From: Hydrogenophaga sp. | GTDB lineage: Bacteria > Pseudomonadota > Gammaproteobacteria > Burkholderiales > Burkholderiaceae_C | Length of the DNA: 64,000 nucleotides | NCBI GenBank assembly: GCA_016790705.1 | Contig: JAEUOT010000046.1 | Span: 62,001-126,000, forward strand | Reading direction: 5' to 3' | Shown here: in pieces, positions 42,457 through 52,021 of the stretch | Position numbering within the stretch: position 1 is the stretch's first letter | How the letters are laid out: each line of letters begins with the position of its first letter | The notes under the pieces: model-generated | Told to the model about the DNA's origin: nothing | Seen by the model: the letters and a program-made list of their open reading frames with translations, nothing else | Database searches by the model: none | Program-made: the position numbers and the translations under genes

Positions 42457-44091
42457 ATGCAGACAGGCGTTTCAGCCGAACCCGCCGCAACGGTCGCCGC
42501 GCAGGCCGCGCAGCGCATCGGCATCCCCCGCGAAATCTTCCCCGGCGAAAAACGCGTGGCCACCGTGCCCGACGTGGTGACCAAGCTGGTCAAGCTGGGC
42601 TTTGGTGTGGTGGTGGAGGCCGGGGCCGGTGAGCTGGCCGATGTGAGCGACGAGGCCTTCCGCGATGCGGGCGCAGGCATCGCCGGTTCGACCGCCGAGC
42701 TGTGGAACAGCGCCGACATCGTCTTCAAGGTGCGTCCGCCGACCGCCGACGAGGTGGCGCTGATGCACGCGGGCCAGACCCTGATCGGTTTTGTCTGGCC
42801 GGCGCAGAACCCGGACCTGATGCAGCAACTGGCGGCGAAGAAGGTCACGGTGCTGGCCATCGACTGCCTGCCGCGCACGCTCAGCCGCGCCCAGAAGATG
42901 GACGCGCTGACCTCGATGGCCGGCGTCAGCGGCTACCGTGCCGTGGTCGAGGCGGCCAATGCCTTCGGCCGCTTCTTCAACGGCCAGATCACGGCTGCGG
43001 GCAAGGTGCCGCCGGCCAAGGTGTTCATCGCCGGTGCCGGTGTGGCCGGTCTGGCCGCCATCGGCGCGGCCGCCAGCCTGGGCGCCATCGTGCGCGCCAA
43101 CGACACGCGCGCCGAGGTGGCCGACCAGGTCGTTTCGCTGGGCGGCGAGTTCGTCAAGGTGGACTACGAGGAAGAGGGCTCGGGCGGCGGCGGCTACGCC
43201 AAGGTCATGAGCGAAGGCTTCCAGGCCGCGCAGCGCGCGATGTACGCGCAGCAGGCCAAGGAGTGCGACATCATCATCACGACCGCGCTGATCCCCGGCA
43301 AACCCGCGCCGCGCCTGATCACGGCCGAGATGGTGCGGTCCATGAAGCCCGGCAGCGTGATCGTCGACATGGCGGCCGAGCAGGGCGGCAACTGCGAGCT
43401 CACCGAACCCGGCAAGGCCGTCGTGAAGCACGGCGTGACCATCGTCGGCTACACCGACCTGGCCTCGCGCATGGCGCGCCAGTCGTCCACGCTCTACGGC
43501 ACCAACCTGTTCCGCCTGACGGAAGAGCTGTGCAAGACCAAGGACGGCGTGATCAACGTCAACATGGCCGACGACGCGATCCGCGGCCTGACCGTGATTA
43601 AGGACGGCGAGGTCACCTGGCCCGCGCCGCCCATCGCGGCCGCGCCCAAGCCGCCGGCCAAACCCGCTGCAGCCATGCCCAAGGCGTCGGCCCACGGTCA
43701 TGGCGCGGGCGAACCGATGTCGGCCCAGAGTCTGGCCATCGTGTTCGGCGTCGGCGCGGTGCTGTTCGCGCTGGTCGGCCTGTATGCGCCGGCCGCCTTC
43801 CTGTCGCACTTCACCGTGTTCGTGCTGGCCTGCTTCGTGGGCTACATGGTGGTGTGGAACGTCACGCCCTCGCTGCACACGCCGCTGATGAGCGTGACCA
43901 ACGCGATCTCTTCGATCATCGCCATCGGCGCGCTGATCCAGGTCGCGCCACCGCTGGACGCGGCCGGGGTGACCGACCGGCCCAACGCACTGATCCTGGG
44001 CTGTGCGGTGTTCGCGCTGGTGCTCACCGCCGTCAACATGTTCGGCGGCTTTGCCGTCACGCGCCGCATGCTGGCGATGTTCCGCAAATAA
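42457..44091 (+). CDS. pntA: NAD(P) transhydrogenase subunit alpha
   Basis: Proton-translocating transhydrogenase, NAD(H)-binding subunit plus membrane helices; makes NADPH from NADH using the proton gradient. The 544 residues open [19 protein letters not shown], with the NAD site [19 protein letters not shown] and [13 protein letters not shown]. The C-terminal part (about 420-540) holds four helices ([20 protein letters not shown] onward), so alpha-1 and alpha-2 are fused as in E. coli. An Ala/Pro-rich linker joins the two. CGAGGAG precedes the start. Sixteen bases separate it from pntB. Confidence 0.97.
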   Translation: MQTGVSAEPAATVAAQAAQRIGIPREIFPGEKRVATVPDVVTKLVKLGFGVVVEAGAGELADVSDEAFRDAGAGIAGSTAELWNSADIVFKVRPPTADEVALMHAGQTLIGFVWPAQNPDLMQQLAAKKVTVLAIDCLPRTLSRAQKMDALTSMAGVSGYRAVVEAANAFGRFFNGQITAAGKVPPAKVFIAGAGVAGLAAIGAAASLGAIVRANDTRAEVADQVVSLGGEFVKVDYEEEGSGGGGYAKVMSEGFQAAQRAMYAQQAKECDIIITTALIPGKPAPRLITAEMVRSMKPGSVIVDMAAEQGGNCELTEPGKAVVKHGVTIVGYTDLASRMARQSSTLYGTNLFRLTEELCKTKDGVINVNMADDAIRGLTVIKDGEVTWPAPPIAAAPKPPAKPAAAMPKASAHGHGAGEPMSAQSLAIVFGVGAVLFALVGLYAPAAFLSHFTVFVLACFVGYMVVWNVTPSLHTPLMSVTNAISSIIAIGALIQVAPPLDAAGVTDRPNALILGCAVFALVLTAVNMFGGFAVTRRMLAMFRK

Positions 44092-44107
44092 GAAGAGGAC
44101 GCACCCC

Positions 44108-45526
44108 ATGACTTCCAGCCTGGCCACCGTCTCCTACATCGGCGCCACCATCCTCTTCATCCTCAGCCTGGGCGGCCTCTCGAACCCCGAGACCGCCCGC
44201 CGCGGCAACCTGTTCGGCATGGTCGGCATGGCCATCGCCGTGCTGGCCACCGTGCTCGGCCCGCGCGTCACGGCGGCCGGCATTCCCTACATCGTCGGCG
44301 CGCTCGTCGTCGGTGGTGCCATCGGCCTCTTCGCGGCGAAGAAGGTGCAGATGACGCAGATGCCCGAGCTGGTCGCGCTGATGCACAGCTTGGTGGGCCT
44401 GGCCGCCTGCCTGGTCGGCTTCGCGAGCTACGTCGACACCTCGACCGTGTTCCCGAGCGAAGCCGAGAAGGCCATCCACGAGGTCGAGATCTACATCGGC
44501 ATCCTGATCGGTGCGGTCACCTTCTCGGGTTCGCTGATCGCCTTCGGCAAGCTCTCCGGCCGCATCGGCGGCAAGCCGCTGCTGCTGCCGGCACGCCACT
44601 GGCTCAACCTGGCCGGGCTGCTGGTCGTGCTCTGGTTCGGCCGCGCCTTCCTGCACGCGCCGGACATCCAGGCCGGCATGACGCCGCTGCTGGTGATGAC
44701 GGTGATCGCGCTGCTGTTCGGCATTCACATGGTCATGGCCATCGGCGGCGCCGACATGCCGGTGGTGGTCTCGATGCTCAACAGCTACTCCGGCTGGGCC
44801 GCTGCGGCCACCGGCTTCATGCTCAGCAACGACCTGCTGATCGTGGTCGGCGCGCTGGTCGGGTCCTCGGGCGCGATCCTGAGCTACATCATGTGCCGCG
44901 CGATGAACCGCAACTTCATCAGCGTGATCGCGGGCGGCTTCGGTGGCGGTGCGCCGGCGCCGAAGGCCGAGGGTGGCGCGGCGGCGCAGCCGCAGGGCGA
45001 GGTCTCGCCGGTCAGCTCGGCCGAGACGGCCGAAATGCTGCGCGAGGCCAAGAGCGTGATCATCGTGCCGGGTTACGGCATGGCCGTCGCCCAGGCCCAG
45101 CACACCGTGTACGAGATCACCAGGCAGCTGCGCGAGAAGGGCGTCAATGTGCGCTTCGCGATCCACCCGGTGGCGGGCCGCATGCCGGGCCACATGAACG
45201 TGCTGCTCGCCGAGGCCAAGGTGCCCTACGACATCGTGATGGAAATGGACGAGATCAACGAGGACTTCCCCGACGCCGATGTGTCCATGGTCATCGGCGC
45301 CAACGACATCGTGAACCCGGCCGCCCAGGACGACCCGACCAGCCCGATCGCCGGCATGCCGGTGCTCGAGGTCTGGAAGGCCCGCACCAGCATCGTGATG
45401 AAGCGCTCGATGGCCAGCGGCTATGCCGGGGTCGACAACCCGCTGTTCTACAAGGACAACAACCGCATGCTGTTCGGCGACGCCAAGAAGATGCTCGACG
45501 AGGTGCTGGTGGCGCTGAAGACCTGA
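44108..45526 (+). CDS. pntB: NAD(P) transhydrogenase subunit beta
   Basis: The 472-residue partner of PntA, with about nine membrane helices and a C-terminal NADP(H) domain. [25 protein letters not shown] is the diagnostic membrane block, and [20 protein letters not shown] with [14 protein letters not shown] and [13 protein letters not shown] mark the nucleotide domain. GAAGAGGA lies upstream. A strong terminator follows. Confidence 0.97.
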   Translation: MTSSLATVSYIGATILFILSLGGLSNPETARRGNLFGMVGMAIAVLATVLGPRVTAAGIPYIVGALVVGGAIGLFAAKKVQMTQMPELVALMHSLVGLAACLVGFASYVDTSTVFPSEAEKAIHEVEIYIGILIGAVTFSGSLIAFGKLSGRIGGKPLLLPARHWLNLAGLLVVLWFGRAFLHAPDIQAGMTPLLVMTVIALLFGIHMVMAIGGADMPVVVSMLNSYSGWAAAATGFMLSNDLLIVVGALVGSSGAILSYIMCRAMNRNFISVIAGGFGGGAPAPKAEGGAAAQPQGEVSPVSSAETAEMLREAKSVIIVPGYGMAVAQAQHTVYEITRQLREKGVNVRFAIHPVAGRMPGHMNVLLAEAKVPYDIVMEMDEINEDFPDADVSMVIGANDIVNPAAQDDPTSPIAGMPVLEVWKARTSIVMKRSMASGYAGVDNPLFYKDNNRMLFGDAKKMLDEVLVALKT

Positions 45527-45555
45527 ATCGCGAAACGTCCGCCCTCCCAGGCCAG

Positions 45556-45580
45556 AGGCCCGGCATGTCCGGGCCTTTTT
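45556..45580 (+). terminator. Intrinsic terminator of pntAB
   Basis: Stem AGGCCCGG-CATGT-CCGGGCCT followed by TTTTT, 30 bases after the pntB stop. Confidence 0.9.
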
Positions 45581-45662
45581 GCGTCGGGGCACAGCCGCAG
45601 GCGGGCTCAGTTTTGATAGCGGAAACCTCGCAAAAATTGGCGCTTTAGAGAGATGCGTCAGA

Positions 45663-45686
45663 ATCACGTCAGGGAAAACACGTGAT
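45663..45686. promoter_or_regulatory. Inverted repeat upstream of acyl-CoA ligase gene
   Basis: ATCACGT, ten bases, ACGTGAT: a perfect 7-bp inverted repeat about 65 bases before the fadD start, in the only room available for its promoter. A candidate operator for control of fatty-acid activation; it does not look like the GAAAC-type PsrA site. Confidence 0.35.
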
Positions 45687-45750
45687 CGGCTTACGGGCCG
45701 GATCGGGAGAATGCATGCTGCACAAAAACACCGATGCTGGAGACCCTTTC

Positions 45751-47448
45751 ATGACTGAAACGACGCAGGCGTCCGCCGCCCGTCCCTGGCTGGGCGCGTA
45801 CCCGCAGGGCGTTCCGGCCGACATCGATGTCGCGCAATACCCCTCGCTGGTCCATCTCATCGAGGCAGCTTTCCAGCAATACGCCAGCCGTCCCGCATAC
45901 AGCTTCATGGGCAAGGATCTGAGCTACGCGCAGATCGACAGCCTGTCGCAGGCGCTTGCGGCTTATCTGCAGGGGCTGGGGCTGGTCAAGGGTGACCGTG
46001 TGGCGATCATGATGCCCAACGTGCCGCAGTACCCGGTCGCGGTCGCGGCGATCCTTCGCGCGGGCTTCGTCGTGGTCAATGTCAACCCGCTCTACACCGC
46101 GCGCGAACTGGAGCACCAGCTCAAGGACTCCGGTGCCAAGGCCATCGTCATCGTCGAGAACTTCGCGGCCACGCTGGAGCAGTGCATCGGCTCGACGCCG
46201 GTCAAGCATGTGGTGCTCGCGGCCATGGGCGATCTGCTGGGCCTGATCAAGGGCGGCATCGTCAATTACGTCGTGCGCAACGTCAAGAAGATGGTGCCGG
46301 ACTACGATCTGCCGCAGGCGGTTCGTTTCAACGAGGCGATTGCGCGGGGGACGCGGGGAACGCTCAAGCGCGCCGAGATCCAGGCCGACGATGTCGCCGT
46401 GTTGCAGTACACCGGCGGCACCACCGGCGTGTCCAAGGGCGCGGTGCTGCTGCACCGCAATGTGCTGGCCAATGTGCTGCAGTCCGAGGCCTGGAACGAT
46501 CCCGTGATGAAAAAGGTGCCGGCCGGGGAGCAGCCCACCAGCGTGTGCGCCCTGCCGCTCTATCACATCTTCGCGTTCACCGTGAACATGATGCTGGGGC
46601 TTCGCACCGGGGGCAAGGTGATCCTGATCCCCAACCCGCGCGACCTGCCTGCGGTGCTCAAGGAGCTGTCCAGGCATACGTTTCACAGCTTCCCTGCGGT
46701 CAACACGCTGTTCAACGGTCTGGCCAATCACCCCGACTTCGGCACCGTCAACTGGCGCAACCTCAAGGTGTCGGTGGGGGGCGGCATGGCGGTGCAGGGC
46801 GCGGTCGCCAAGCTCTGGCTGGAGAAGACCGGATGCCCGATCTGTGAGGGCTACGGTCTGTCGGAAACCAGTCCGTCGGCCACCTGCAACCCGGTGACCA
46901 ACACGGAGTTCACCGGCACCATCGGCGTGCCCCTGCCCAACACCTGGCTCAAGTGCCTGGACGATGAGGGGCGCGAGGTGCCGCAGGGTCAACCCGGCGA
47001 GATCGCGATCAAGGGGCCTCAGGTCATGGCCGGCTACTGGCAGCGGCCCGACGAGACGGCCAAGGTCATGACCGCCGACGGTTTCTTCAAGACCGGCGAC
47101 GTCGGGATCATGGACGAGCGCGGCTATTTCAAGATCGTGGACCGCAAGAAGGACATGGTGCTGGTCAGCGGCTTCAACGTGTATCCCAACGAGATCGAGG
47201 ATGTGGTGGCGCAGTTGCCCGGGGTGATGGAGTGCGCGGTGGTCGGTGTGCCCGATGAAAAGTCCGGCGAGGCGGTCAAGCTGGTCATCGTGAAGAAGGA
47301 CCCGGCCTTGACCGAGACGCAGGTCCGTGAGTTCTGCAAGGCCAATCTCACCGGTTACAAGCAGCCCAAGGTGGTCGAGTTCCGCGAAGAGATGCCCAAG
47401 ACCCCCGTCGGCAAGATCCTCCGCCGGGAACTCCGGGACAAGAAGTAG
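45751..47448 (+). CDS. fadD: Long-chain fatty acid-CoA ligase
   Basis: Activates fatty acids to acyl-CoA using ATP, at the inner face of the membrane. The 565 residues contain the AMP-binding motif LQYTGGTTGVSKGAVLLH, CEGYGLSETSP, TGDVGIMDERGYFKIVDRKKDM and the catalytic Lys region KTPVGKILRRELR. GGAG lies nine bases before ATG 45751; an extension upstream to 45682 lacks homology. Single gene with its own terminator. Confidence 0.93.
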   Translation: MTETTQASAARPWLGAYPQGVPADIDVAQYPSLVHLIEAAFQQYASRPAYSFMGKDLSYAQIDSLSQALAAYLQGLGLVKGDRVAIMMPNVPQYPVAVAAILRAGFVVVNVNPLYTARELEHQLKDSGAKAIVIVENFAATLEQCIGSTPVKHVVLAAMGDLLGLIKGGIVNYVVRNVKKMVPDYDLPQAVRFNEAIARGTRGTLKRAEIQADDVAVLQYTGGTTGVSKGAVLLHRNVLANVLQSEAWNDPVMKKVPAGEQPTSVCALPLYHIFAFTVNMMLGLRTGGKVILIPNPRDLPAVLKELSRHTFHSFPAVNTLFNGLANHPDFGTVNWRNLKVSVGGGMAVQGAVAKLWLEKTGCPICEGYGLSETSPSATCNPVTNTEFTGTIGVPLPNTWLKCLDDEGREVPQGQPGEIAIKGPQVMAGYWQRPDETAKVMTADGFFKTGDVGIMDERGYFKIVDRKKDMVLVSGFNVYPNEIEDVVAQLPGVMECAVVGVPDEKSGEAVKLVIVKKDPALTETQVREFCKANLTGYKQPKVVEFREEMPKTPVGKILRRELRDKK

Positions 47449-47474
47449 CCGCTGCGGCTGCGACACAATGACGG

Positions 47475-47500
47475 GGCGGCTTCGGCCGCCTTTGTCTTTT
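47475..47500 (+). terminator. Intrinsic terminator after fadD
   Basis: GGCGGC-TTCG-GCCGCC, a stable UUCG tetraloop hairpin, then TTTGTCTTTT. It ends only about 13 bases before the mtnN start, so mtnN transcription must begin inside or just after it, or depend on read-through. Confidence 0.8.
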
Positions 47501-47513
47501 CCGGAGCCTTTGC

Positions 47514-48263
47514 ATGACCCGTACCGCCATCGTCGCCGCGCTGCACGACGAACTCGCCAGCGTGCTGGCGCTGATGCCCGACGAACACCGGGAGCGGGTG
47601 GGCGGACGCGATGTCTGGGTCGGGCATTTGCACGGACACGATGTGGTGGCTGTGCTCTGCGGCATCGGCAAGGTGGCGGCCGCCACGACCGCCACGCTGC
47701 TGATCGAGCGCTTCGGCGTGACGCGCATCGTGTTCACCGGTGTGGCGGGCGGGCTCGGCCAGCAAGTGAAGGTCGGCGATGTGGTGCTGGCGCGCAGCTT
47801 CCTGCAGCACGACATGGATGCCTCGCCGCTGTTCCCGCGCCATGAGGTGCCGCTCTACGGCCGCTCACGGTTCGAGGCAGATGCTGCGCTGGCCGATGCG
47901 CTGGAGCTGGCCTGCGAGCGCATGCTGCACACCCTGCCCCGGCAACTCGACGCCGCGACCGTCGACGCGTTCGGACTGCAGGCTCCGAAGCTGCACCAAG
48001 GCCTGCTCATCAGCGGCGACCGTTTCGTGGCCACCACGGCGGAGAGCGTGGCGCTGCAGCGCGAACTGCCCGAGGCGCTGGCGGTGGAAATGGAGGGCGC
48101 GGCCTTCGCCCAGGTCTGCCACGACTTCGGCGTGCCGCTGGCGGTGGTGCGCACCATCTCCGACCGCGCCGACGATGCGGCCCACGTCGACTTCCCGAAG
48201 TTCCTGCGCGAGGTCGCCAGCCGCTACAGCGGCGCGGTGATCGAAGCCTTGTTTTCGAACTGA
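47514..48263 (+). CDS. mtnN: 5'-Methylthioadenosine/S-adenosylhomocysteine nucleosidase
   Basis: Cleaves the glycosidic bond of methylthioadenosine and S-adenosylhomocysteine, in methionine salvage and SAM recycling. The 249 residues carry GIGKVAAATTATLLIERFGV, FTGVAGGLG and VEMEGAAFAQVCHDFGVP, with the catalytic Asp in RTISDRADD. CCGGAG lies upstream. Its promoter is not obvious because the fadD terminator is so close. Confidence 0.92.
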   Translation: MTRTAIVAALHDELASVLALMPDEHRERVGGRDVWVGHLHGHDVVAVLCGIGKVAAATTATLLIERFGVTRIVFTGVAGGLGQQVKVGDVVLARSFLQHDMDASPLFPRHEVPLYGRSRFEADAALADALELACERMLHTLPRQLDAATVDAFGLQAPKLHQGLLISGDRFVATTAESVALQRELPEALAVEMEGAAFAQVCHDFGVPLAVVRTISDRADDAAHVDFPKFLREVASRYSGAVIEALFSN

Positions 48264-48329
48264 GACGTCCGGCGCGAAGGTGTCGATCGAGAACGCGGCG
48301 GAACTGGCTCTGCCAGGCCGCACGCGTTG

Positions 48330-48369
48330 CCCCTTGAGGGGCGGAGCCCGCTACACGCAGTGAGCGGGC
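48330..48369. repeat. Double-hairpin intergenic repeat, copy 1
   Basis: CCCC-TTGA-GGGG followed by GCCCGCT, ten bases, AGCGGGC, then a G-rich stretch. It lies between the stops of mtnN and corA, in the layout of a REP-like element. A second, similarly organised copy lies before gshA. Confidence 0.45.
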
Positions 48370-48382
48370 GATGGGGGTGAAC

Positions 48383-49369
48383 CTACTTCAACCAGCCACG
48401 CTTGCGGAAGTACAGCATCGGCACCACGGCCGACAGGACCATCAGGCCCAGCGCGTAGGGGTAGCCCCACTTCTGGCTCAGCTCGGGCATGTACTGGAAG
48501 TTCATGCCGTAGAGGCTGGCGATCAGCGTCGGCGGCAGCAGCGCGACGCTGGCCACCGAGAAGATCTTGATGATCTTGTTCTGGTTGATGTTGATGAAAC
48601 CGACCGTCGCATCCATCAGGAAGTTGATCTTGTCGAACAGGAAGGCGGTGTGGCCGTCCAGTGAGTCGAGGTCGCGCAGGATCTGGCGCGCCTCCTCGAA
48701 CTGCTCGCCGTTGAGCATGCGGCTGCGCATGAGGAAGCTGACCGCGCGCCGCGTGTCCATCACGTTGCGGCGGATGCGACCGCTCATGTCCTCATGGCGG
48801 GCGATGGCGGCCAGCACTTCGCCGGCCTTGTTGTCGGTCACGTCGCCTGCGAGCACCTGCTTGCTCACGACTTCAAGGTCGTCGTAGATGTCTTCGAGCG
48901 TGTCGGCGCAGTACTCGGCGTCCGCGTCGAACAGCATCAGCAGCACGTCCTTGGCGTTCTCGATCAGGCCCGGCATGCGGCGCGCGCGCATGCGCAGCAG
49001 ACGGAACACCGGCACATCCTCGTCGTGGATCGAGAACAGCACGCCCTGGCTCTTGAGCTCCGCGTTGTGCTGGTTCAGGATGAAGGCCACGCGGATCGCG
49101 CGGGGGTCTTCGTCGTCGTCGATCAGGAAGTCCGAGCGGATGTGCAGGTCCCCGTTGTCCTCCTCGAAGAAGCGGGCCGACTCCTCGATGTCCTCGTCCA
49201 TCGCGTCTTCCGGGATGGACAGTCCGAAGTGCTGCTTGACCCAGCGCCGTTCCTCGGTGGTGGGGTTTTCAAGGTCGACCCAGATGGGTTTGAAACGGGT
49301 CAGCTCTTCGAGCGACTCGATCTCTTCCTGGAACAGGCGGCCATTGGCCAGGGTGAAGACGTTGAGCAT
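48383..49369 (-). CDS. corA: Magnesium/cobalt transport protein CorA
   Basis: A 328-residue pentameric Mg2+ channel of the inner membrane. A long acidic cytoplasmic domain (IDDDEDPRAIRV) precedes two C-terminal helices; the signature YGMNF and the MPEL loop lie between them. The C-terminus RKRGWLK is basic. CGGGAG is close to the start. The 5' leader (49370-49544) can form a stem-loop of possible regulatory interest. Confidence 0.95.
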   Translation of the reverse strand: MLNVFTLANGRLFQEEIESLEELTRFKPIWVDLENPTTEERRWVKQHFGLSIPEDAMDEDIEESARFFEEDNGDLHIRSDFLIDDDEDPRAIRVAFILNQHNAELKSQGVLFSIHDEDVPVFRLLRMRARRMPGLIENAKDVLLMLFDADAEYCADTLEDIYDDLEVVSKQVLAGDVTDNKAGEVLAAIARHEDMSGRIRRNVMDTRRAVSFLMRSRMLNGEQFEEARQILRDLDSLDGHTAFLFDKINFLMDATVGFININQNKIIKIFSVASVALLPPTLIASLYGMNFQYMPELSQKWGYPYALGLMVLSAVVPMLYFRKRGWLK

Positions 49370-49483
49370 GGGGGCTCCCGGGCGAGTTCTGGCGGGGCCG
49401 ACGCTGCGGGGCGCCGGCGGGCGGTTCGGGCGGCGCTTTCAGCCGGCCGGCCGCCTGGCTGTCAGACGGTCTCGGGGAGGGCT

Positions 49484-49512
49484 GAAAGCACACAACTGGG
49501 GGGTGTGCTTTC
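49484..49512. repeat. Stem-loop in the corA leader region
   Basis: GAAAGCACAC (49484-49493), nine bases, GTGTGCTTTC (49503-49512): a perfect 10-bp stem 115-145 bases upstream of the corA start. No T-run on either side, so it is not a clear terminator. It lies between patatin (its 3' end) and corA. Confidence 0.4.
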
Positions 49513-49544
49513 CATGAGGCTCTCTTGAAATGGGAACGCCCGGA

Positions 49545-50813
49545 TTATGGCACCGCCTCCTGGTGAAGCGTCGTCGCTGGAGGGGCGAAAAAGGCCCGCA
49601 ATTCCTCCTGCCGTCGCCACGCGTCGTGCTCCCCCAGCTCAATCAGTGCGGTCACGAAGGACGGCTCGAACATCAGGTAGCTCGCGAGTGCGGCCCCGCT
49701 GCCTTCGGCCCCCCGTCCGGTGTCCAGGGCGCCCAGTCCGATCAGGGTGTTGCGCGTGGCCGCCGGCAGGCTGTTGATGTGCTTGCGCGTCAACTCGTCA
49801 AGGGAGAAGCTGGGCTGTATCGCCAGCACCTGCACCGGGTGGTAGGGCAGCGCGGCCGCCAGACCTGCGGGCAGTTGGGCCAGCGTCTGGCTCACGCGCA
49901 GCGTCTGTTCGACGTCGGCCTGCAGCGTGTCGTGGAACACGCTGGCCATGGCATGGCCTGCAATGGTGCCCGCCGTCGGCTCGCCGGCCACCCGTGCGGC
50001 CAGTCCGGCGCGCTGGGGTTGCCCGACGCCAATCGTCAGGATGCGTCGTGCGCCGAACTGGATGGCAGGCGAGAGCGGCGACAGTTGCCGCATCGAGCCG
50101 TCGCCGAAATGTTCGCGATGGCCGTCGACCCACAGGGGCACAGCGGGGAAGAGAAAAGGTATGGCGGCCGACGCCATCAGGTGTTCGATCGACACCGGCT
50201 GGAAATCGGCGCGCCGGCCGGGTCGGTGCCAGGGTCGCACCGGGTACCCGTTGCGGGTCTGGCAGAAGGTCCAATGCTCGCCGGTGGTGTAGCTGGAGGC
50301 CGTCACACCCAGCACGTCGATGATGCGGTCCTGCAAGGCCTGTTCGAGCGCCTGCAGGCTGATGGCTCTGTGCAGCGTGTCCACCAGCGGCAGTGTGTCG
50401 AGCAGCGCCCTGTGGCGGCGGACCTGGCGCGCCAGGGTCAGTCCCGCGACGATGCGGTTGGCCCGCACCCAGCCCGGCGCCTCCAGCCGGTACACATGGT
50501 GCGAATGCAGCGCCGACCAGAAGGCGGTCAGGGCGTGGAAGGCCTGCAGGCCCTGGGCGGCATGGCTGGCAAGGAATGCGGCATTGAGCGCGCCGGCCGA
50601 GGTGCCAAACAGCCAGCGGAAGGGAAATGCACTCCCGGACACCAGGCCCTCGCTGTGCCAATGGGTATGCATCACGGCCAGCGCCTTGAGCACGCCGGCC
50701 TGGTAGGCGGTTCGGGCGCCGCCCCCCATGAGCACCAGTGCGCAGGCCTGCGGGTCGCTGCGGGCCTCGGCGGGGGCCAGCAGGTTGTGCGTGATCAGGG
50801 TATCAAGGGACAC
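49545..50813 (-). CDS. Patatin-like phospholipase
   Basis: A protein of about 422 residues of the patatin family, likely a lipid acyl hydrolase. The oxyanion loop is ALVLMGGGARTAYQAGVLKA; the nucleophile is in FGTSAGALNAAFL and the catalytic Asp in FGDGSMRQLSP. A C-terminal extension (about 250-420) lies beyond the catalytic domain. I place the start at a GTG (50813) because AAGGAG sits six bases upstream; an ATG at 50852 would add 13 residues. No signal peptide is evident, so it is presumably cytoplasmic. Confidence 0.9.
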   Translation of the reverse strand: MSLDTLITHNLLAPAEARSDPQACALVLMGGGARTAYQAGVLKALAVMHTHWHSEGLVSGSAFPFRWLFGTSAGALNAAFLASHAAQGLQAFHALTAFWSALHSHHVYRLEAPGWVRANRIVAGLTLARQVRRHRALLDTLPLVDTLHRAISLQALEQALQDRIIDVLGVTASSYTTGEHWTFCQTRNGYPVRPWHRPGRRADFQPVSIEHLMASAAIPFLFPAVPLWVDGHREHFGDGSMRQLSPLSPAIQFGARRILTIGVGQPQRAGLAARVAGEPTAGTIAGHAMASVFHDTLQADVEQTLRVSQTLAQLPAGLAAALPYHPVQVLAIQPSFSLDELTRKHINSLPAATRNTLIGLGALDTGRGAEGSGAALASYLMFEPSFVTALIELGEHDAWRRQEELRAFFAPPATTLHQEAVP

Positions 50814-51080
50814 CTGGGCTCCTTGCCGAGGACGCGTATGGTCGGAAATCATGACACATCGCCTGACCCTGGCGCAGCCGCCGCAGGCACGGCGTTCCCC
50901 CGTTGGACCTCATCCATCGGCGGGGCGTGAATGCCTTGGTTCGCGTTTATCGCCCTTGTTGCAGTGCAGGCTTGCGCACTCGCAGATTCACCGGCATAGT
51001 GGGCTCAAGACTTCCCCGAGGCCGCAGGGGGTCCGCCCTCTGGCGGCTTGTGTCAACCCGGAGCATAAGGAGGCTCTTGT

Positions 51081-51410
51081 ATGAACTTGACGATCAGCGG
51101 TCACCATCTCGAAGTCACGCCCGCCTTGCGCGGATACGTCACGTCGAAGCTCGAACGCATCTCCCGACACTTCGACCAGGTGGTCGACATCAAGGTGCTG
51201 CTGACGGTGGACAACCTGAAGGAAAAAGACCTGCGGCAAAAGGCCGAATGCAACATTCACGTCAAGGGAAAGGACCTGTTTGCTGAAAGCGCCCACTCCG
51301 ATCTGTACGCGGCGGTGGATGAGCTGGCCGACAAGCTCGATCGTCAGGTGCTGCGTTACAAGGACAAGGCGCAGGACCACCACCACGATGCGGCCAAGCG
51401 CCTCATGTGA
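51081..51410 (+). CDS. hpf: Ribosome hibernation-promoting factor
   Basis: A 109-residue short-type HPF, promoting 100S ribosome dimers in stationary phase. The start [19 protein letters not shown] and the basic/acidic pattern ending [19 protein letters not shown] are typical. AAGGAGG precedes the ATG. It heads the hpf-ptsN-hprK cluster; the rpoN that often precedes it is absent here. A strong terminator follows. Confidence 0.95.
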   Translation: MNLTISGHHLEVTPALRGYVTSKLERISRHFDQVVDIKVLLTVDNLKEKDLRQKAECNIHVKGKDLFAESAHSDLYAAVDELADKLDRQVLRYKDKAQDHHHDAAKRLM

Positions 51411-51459
51411 TCCTGGACAGGCGCTGTTGCTTCGGTGACAGGCCTGTTGCAAATGCGAT

Positions 51460-51489
51460 AAGCCGCTTGACATGTCAAGCGGCTTTTTT
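51460..51489 (+). terminator. Intrinsic terminator of hpf
   Basis: A perfect 26-base palindrome (51460-51485, arms AAGCCGCTTGACA and TGTCAAGCGGCTT) running into TTTTTT. The arms can form a 13-bp stem, or the DNA may serve as a protein-binding palindrome. Confidence 0.85.
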
Positions 51490-51507
51490 GTGACCCCTGA
51501 CTAGTCA
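51468..51507. promoter_or_regulatory. Two TGAC-N2-GTCA palindromes before ptsN
   Basis: TGACATGTCA (51468-51477, inside the terminator) and TGACTAGTCA (51498-51507) are exactly 30 bases apart centre to centre, about three helical turns. They lie 45-80 bases upstream of the ptsN start. CATAAT at 51524-51529 could be its -10 element. No regulator is known for them. Confidence 0.4.
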
Positions 51508-51550
51508 AGGACCTCCAACTCGGCATAATTTGCGCTCCGAAGAGGACCAA

Positions 51551-52021
51551 ATGAACCGTTTATCCGTGATTTTGCCCGCCACGCAAGTACTCGTCGGCGT
51601 GGATGCGACCAGCAAGAAGCGTGCTTTTGAAGAAGCGGGCCTGCTGTTCGAAACCCTGCACGGGCTCAACCGAGCCCTCATCACGGACAGCCTGTTCGCC
51701 CGCGAGCGCCTGGGGTCGACCGGTCTGGGTCATGGGGTGGCGATTCCCCACGGCCGCATCAAGGGCCTCAAGCAGCCGCTCGCCGCCGTGTTCCAACTGG
51801 CCAACCCCATTGGATTTGATGCGCCGGATGAACAGCCGGTGCAATTGATGATCTTCCTGCTGGTTCCCGAGGCCGCGACCCAGAAGCACCTGGAGATTCT
51901 TTCCGAGATTGCCGAGTTGCTGAGCGACAGCCCGTTGCGCGAACAAATGAAGGCGTCCAACGATGCGGCTGCGCTGCACGCGCTGATCTCCGGCTGGCAG
52001 TCCGCCCACGCGGCCGCATGA
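51551..52021 (+). CDS. ptsN: PTS IIA-like nitrogen regulatory protein
   Basis: A 156-residue IIA-Ntr protein, phosphoryl acceptor of the nitrogen-related PTS branch that modulates K+ and nitrogen responses. The phospho-site His is in [20 protein letters not shown] precedes the start. It overlaps hprK (ATGA). It fits with hprK, the HPr-modifying kinase, as the classical beta-proteobacterial PTS-regulation pair. Confidence 0.96.
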   Translation: MNRLSVILPATQVLVGVDATSKKRAFEEAGLLFETLHGLNRALITDSLFARERLGSTGLGHGVAIPHGRIKGLKQPLAAVFQLANPIGFDAPDEQPVQLMIFLLVPEAATQKHLEILSEIAELLSDSPLREQMKASNDAAALHALISGWQSAHAAA

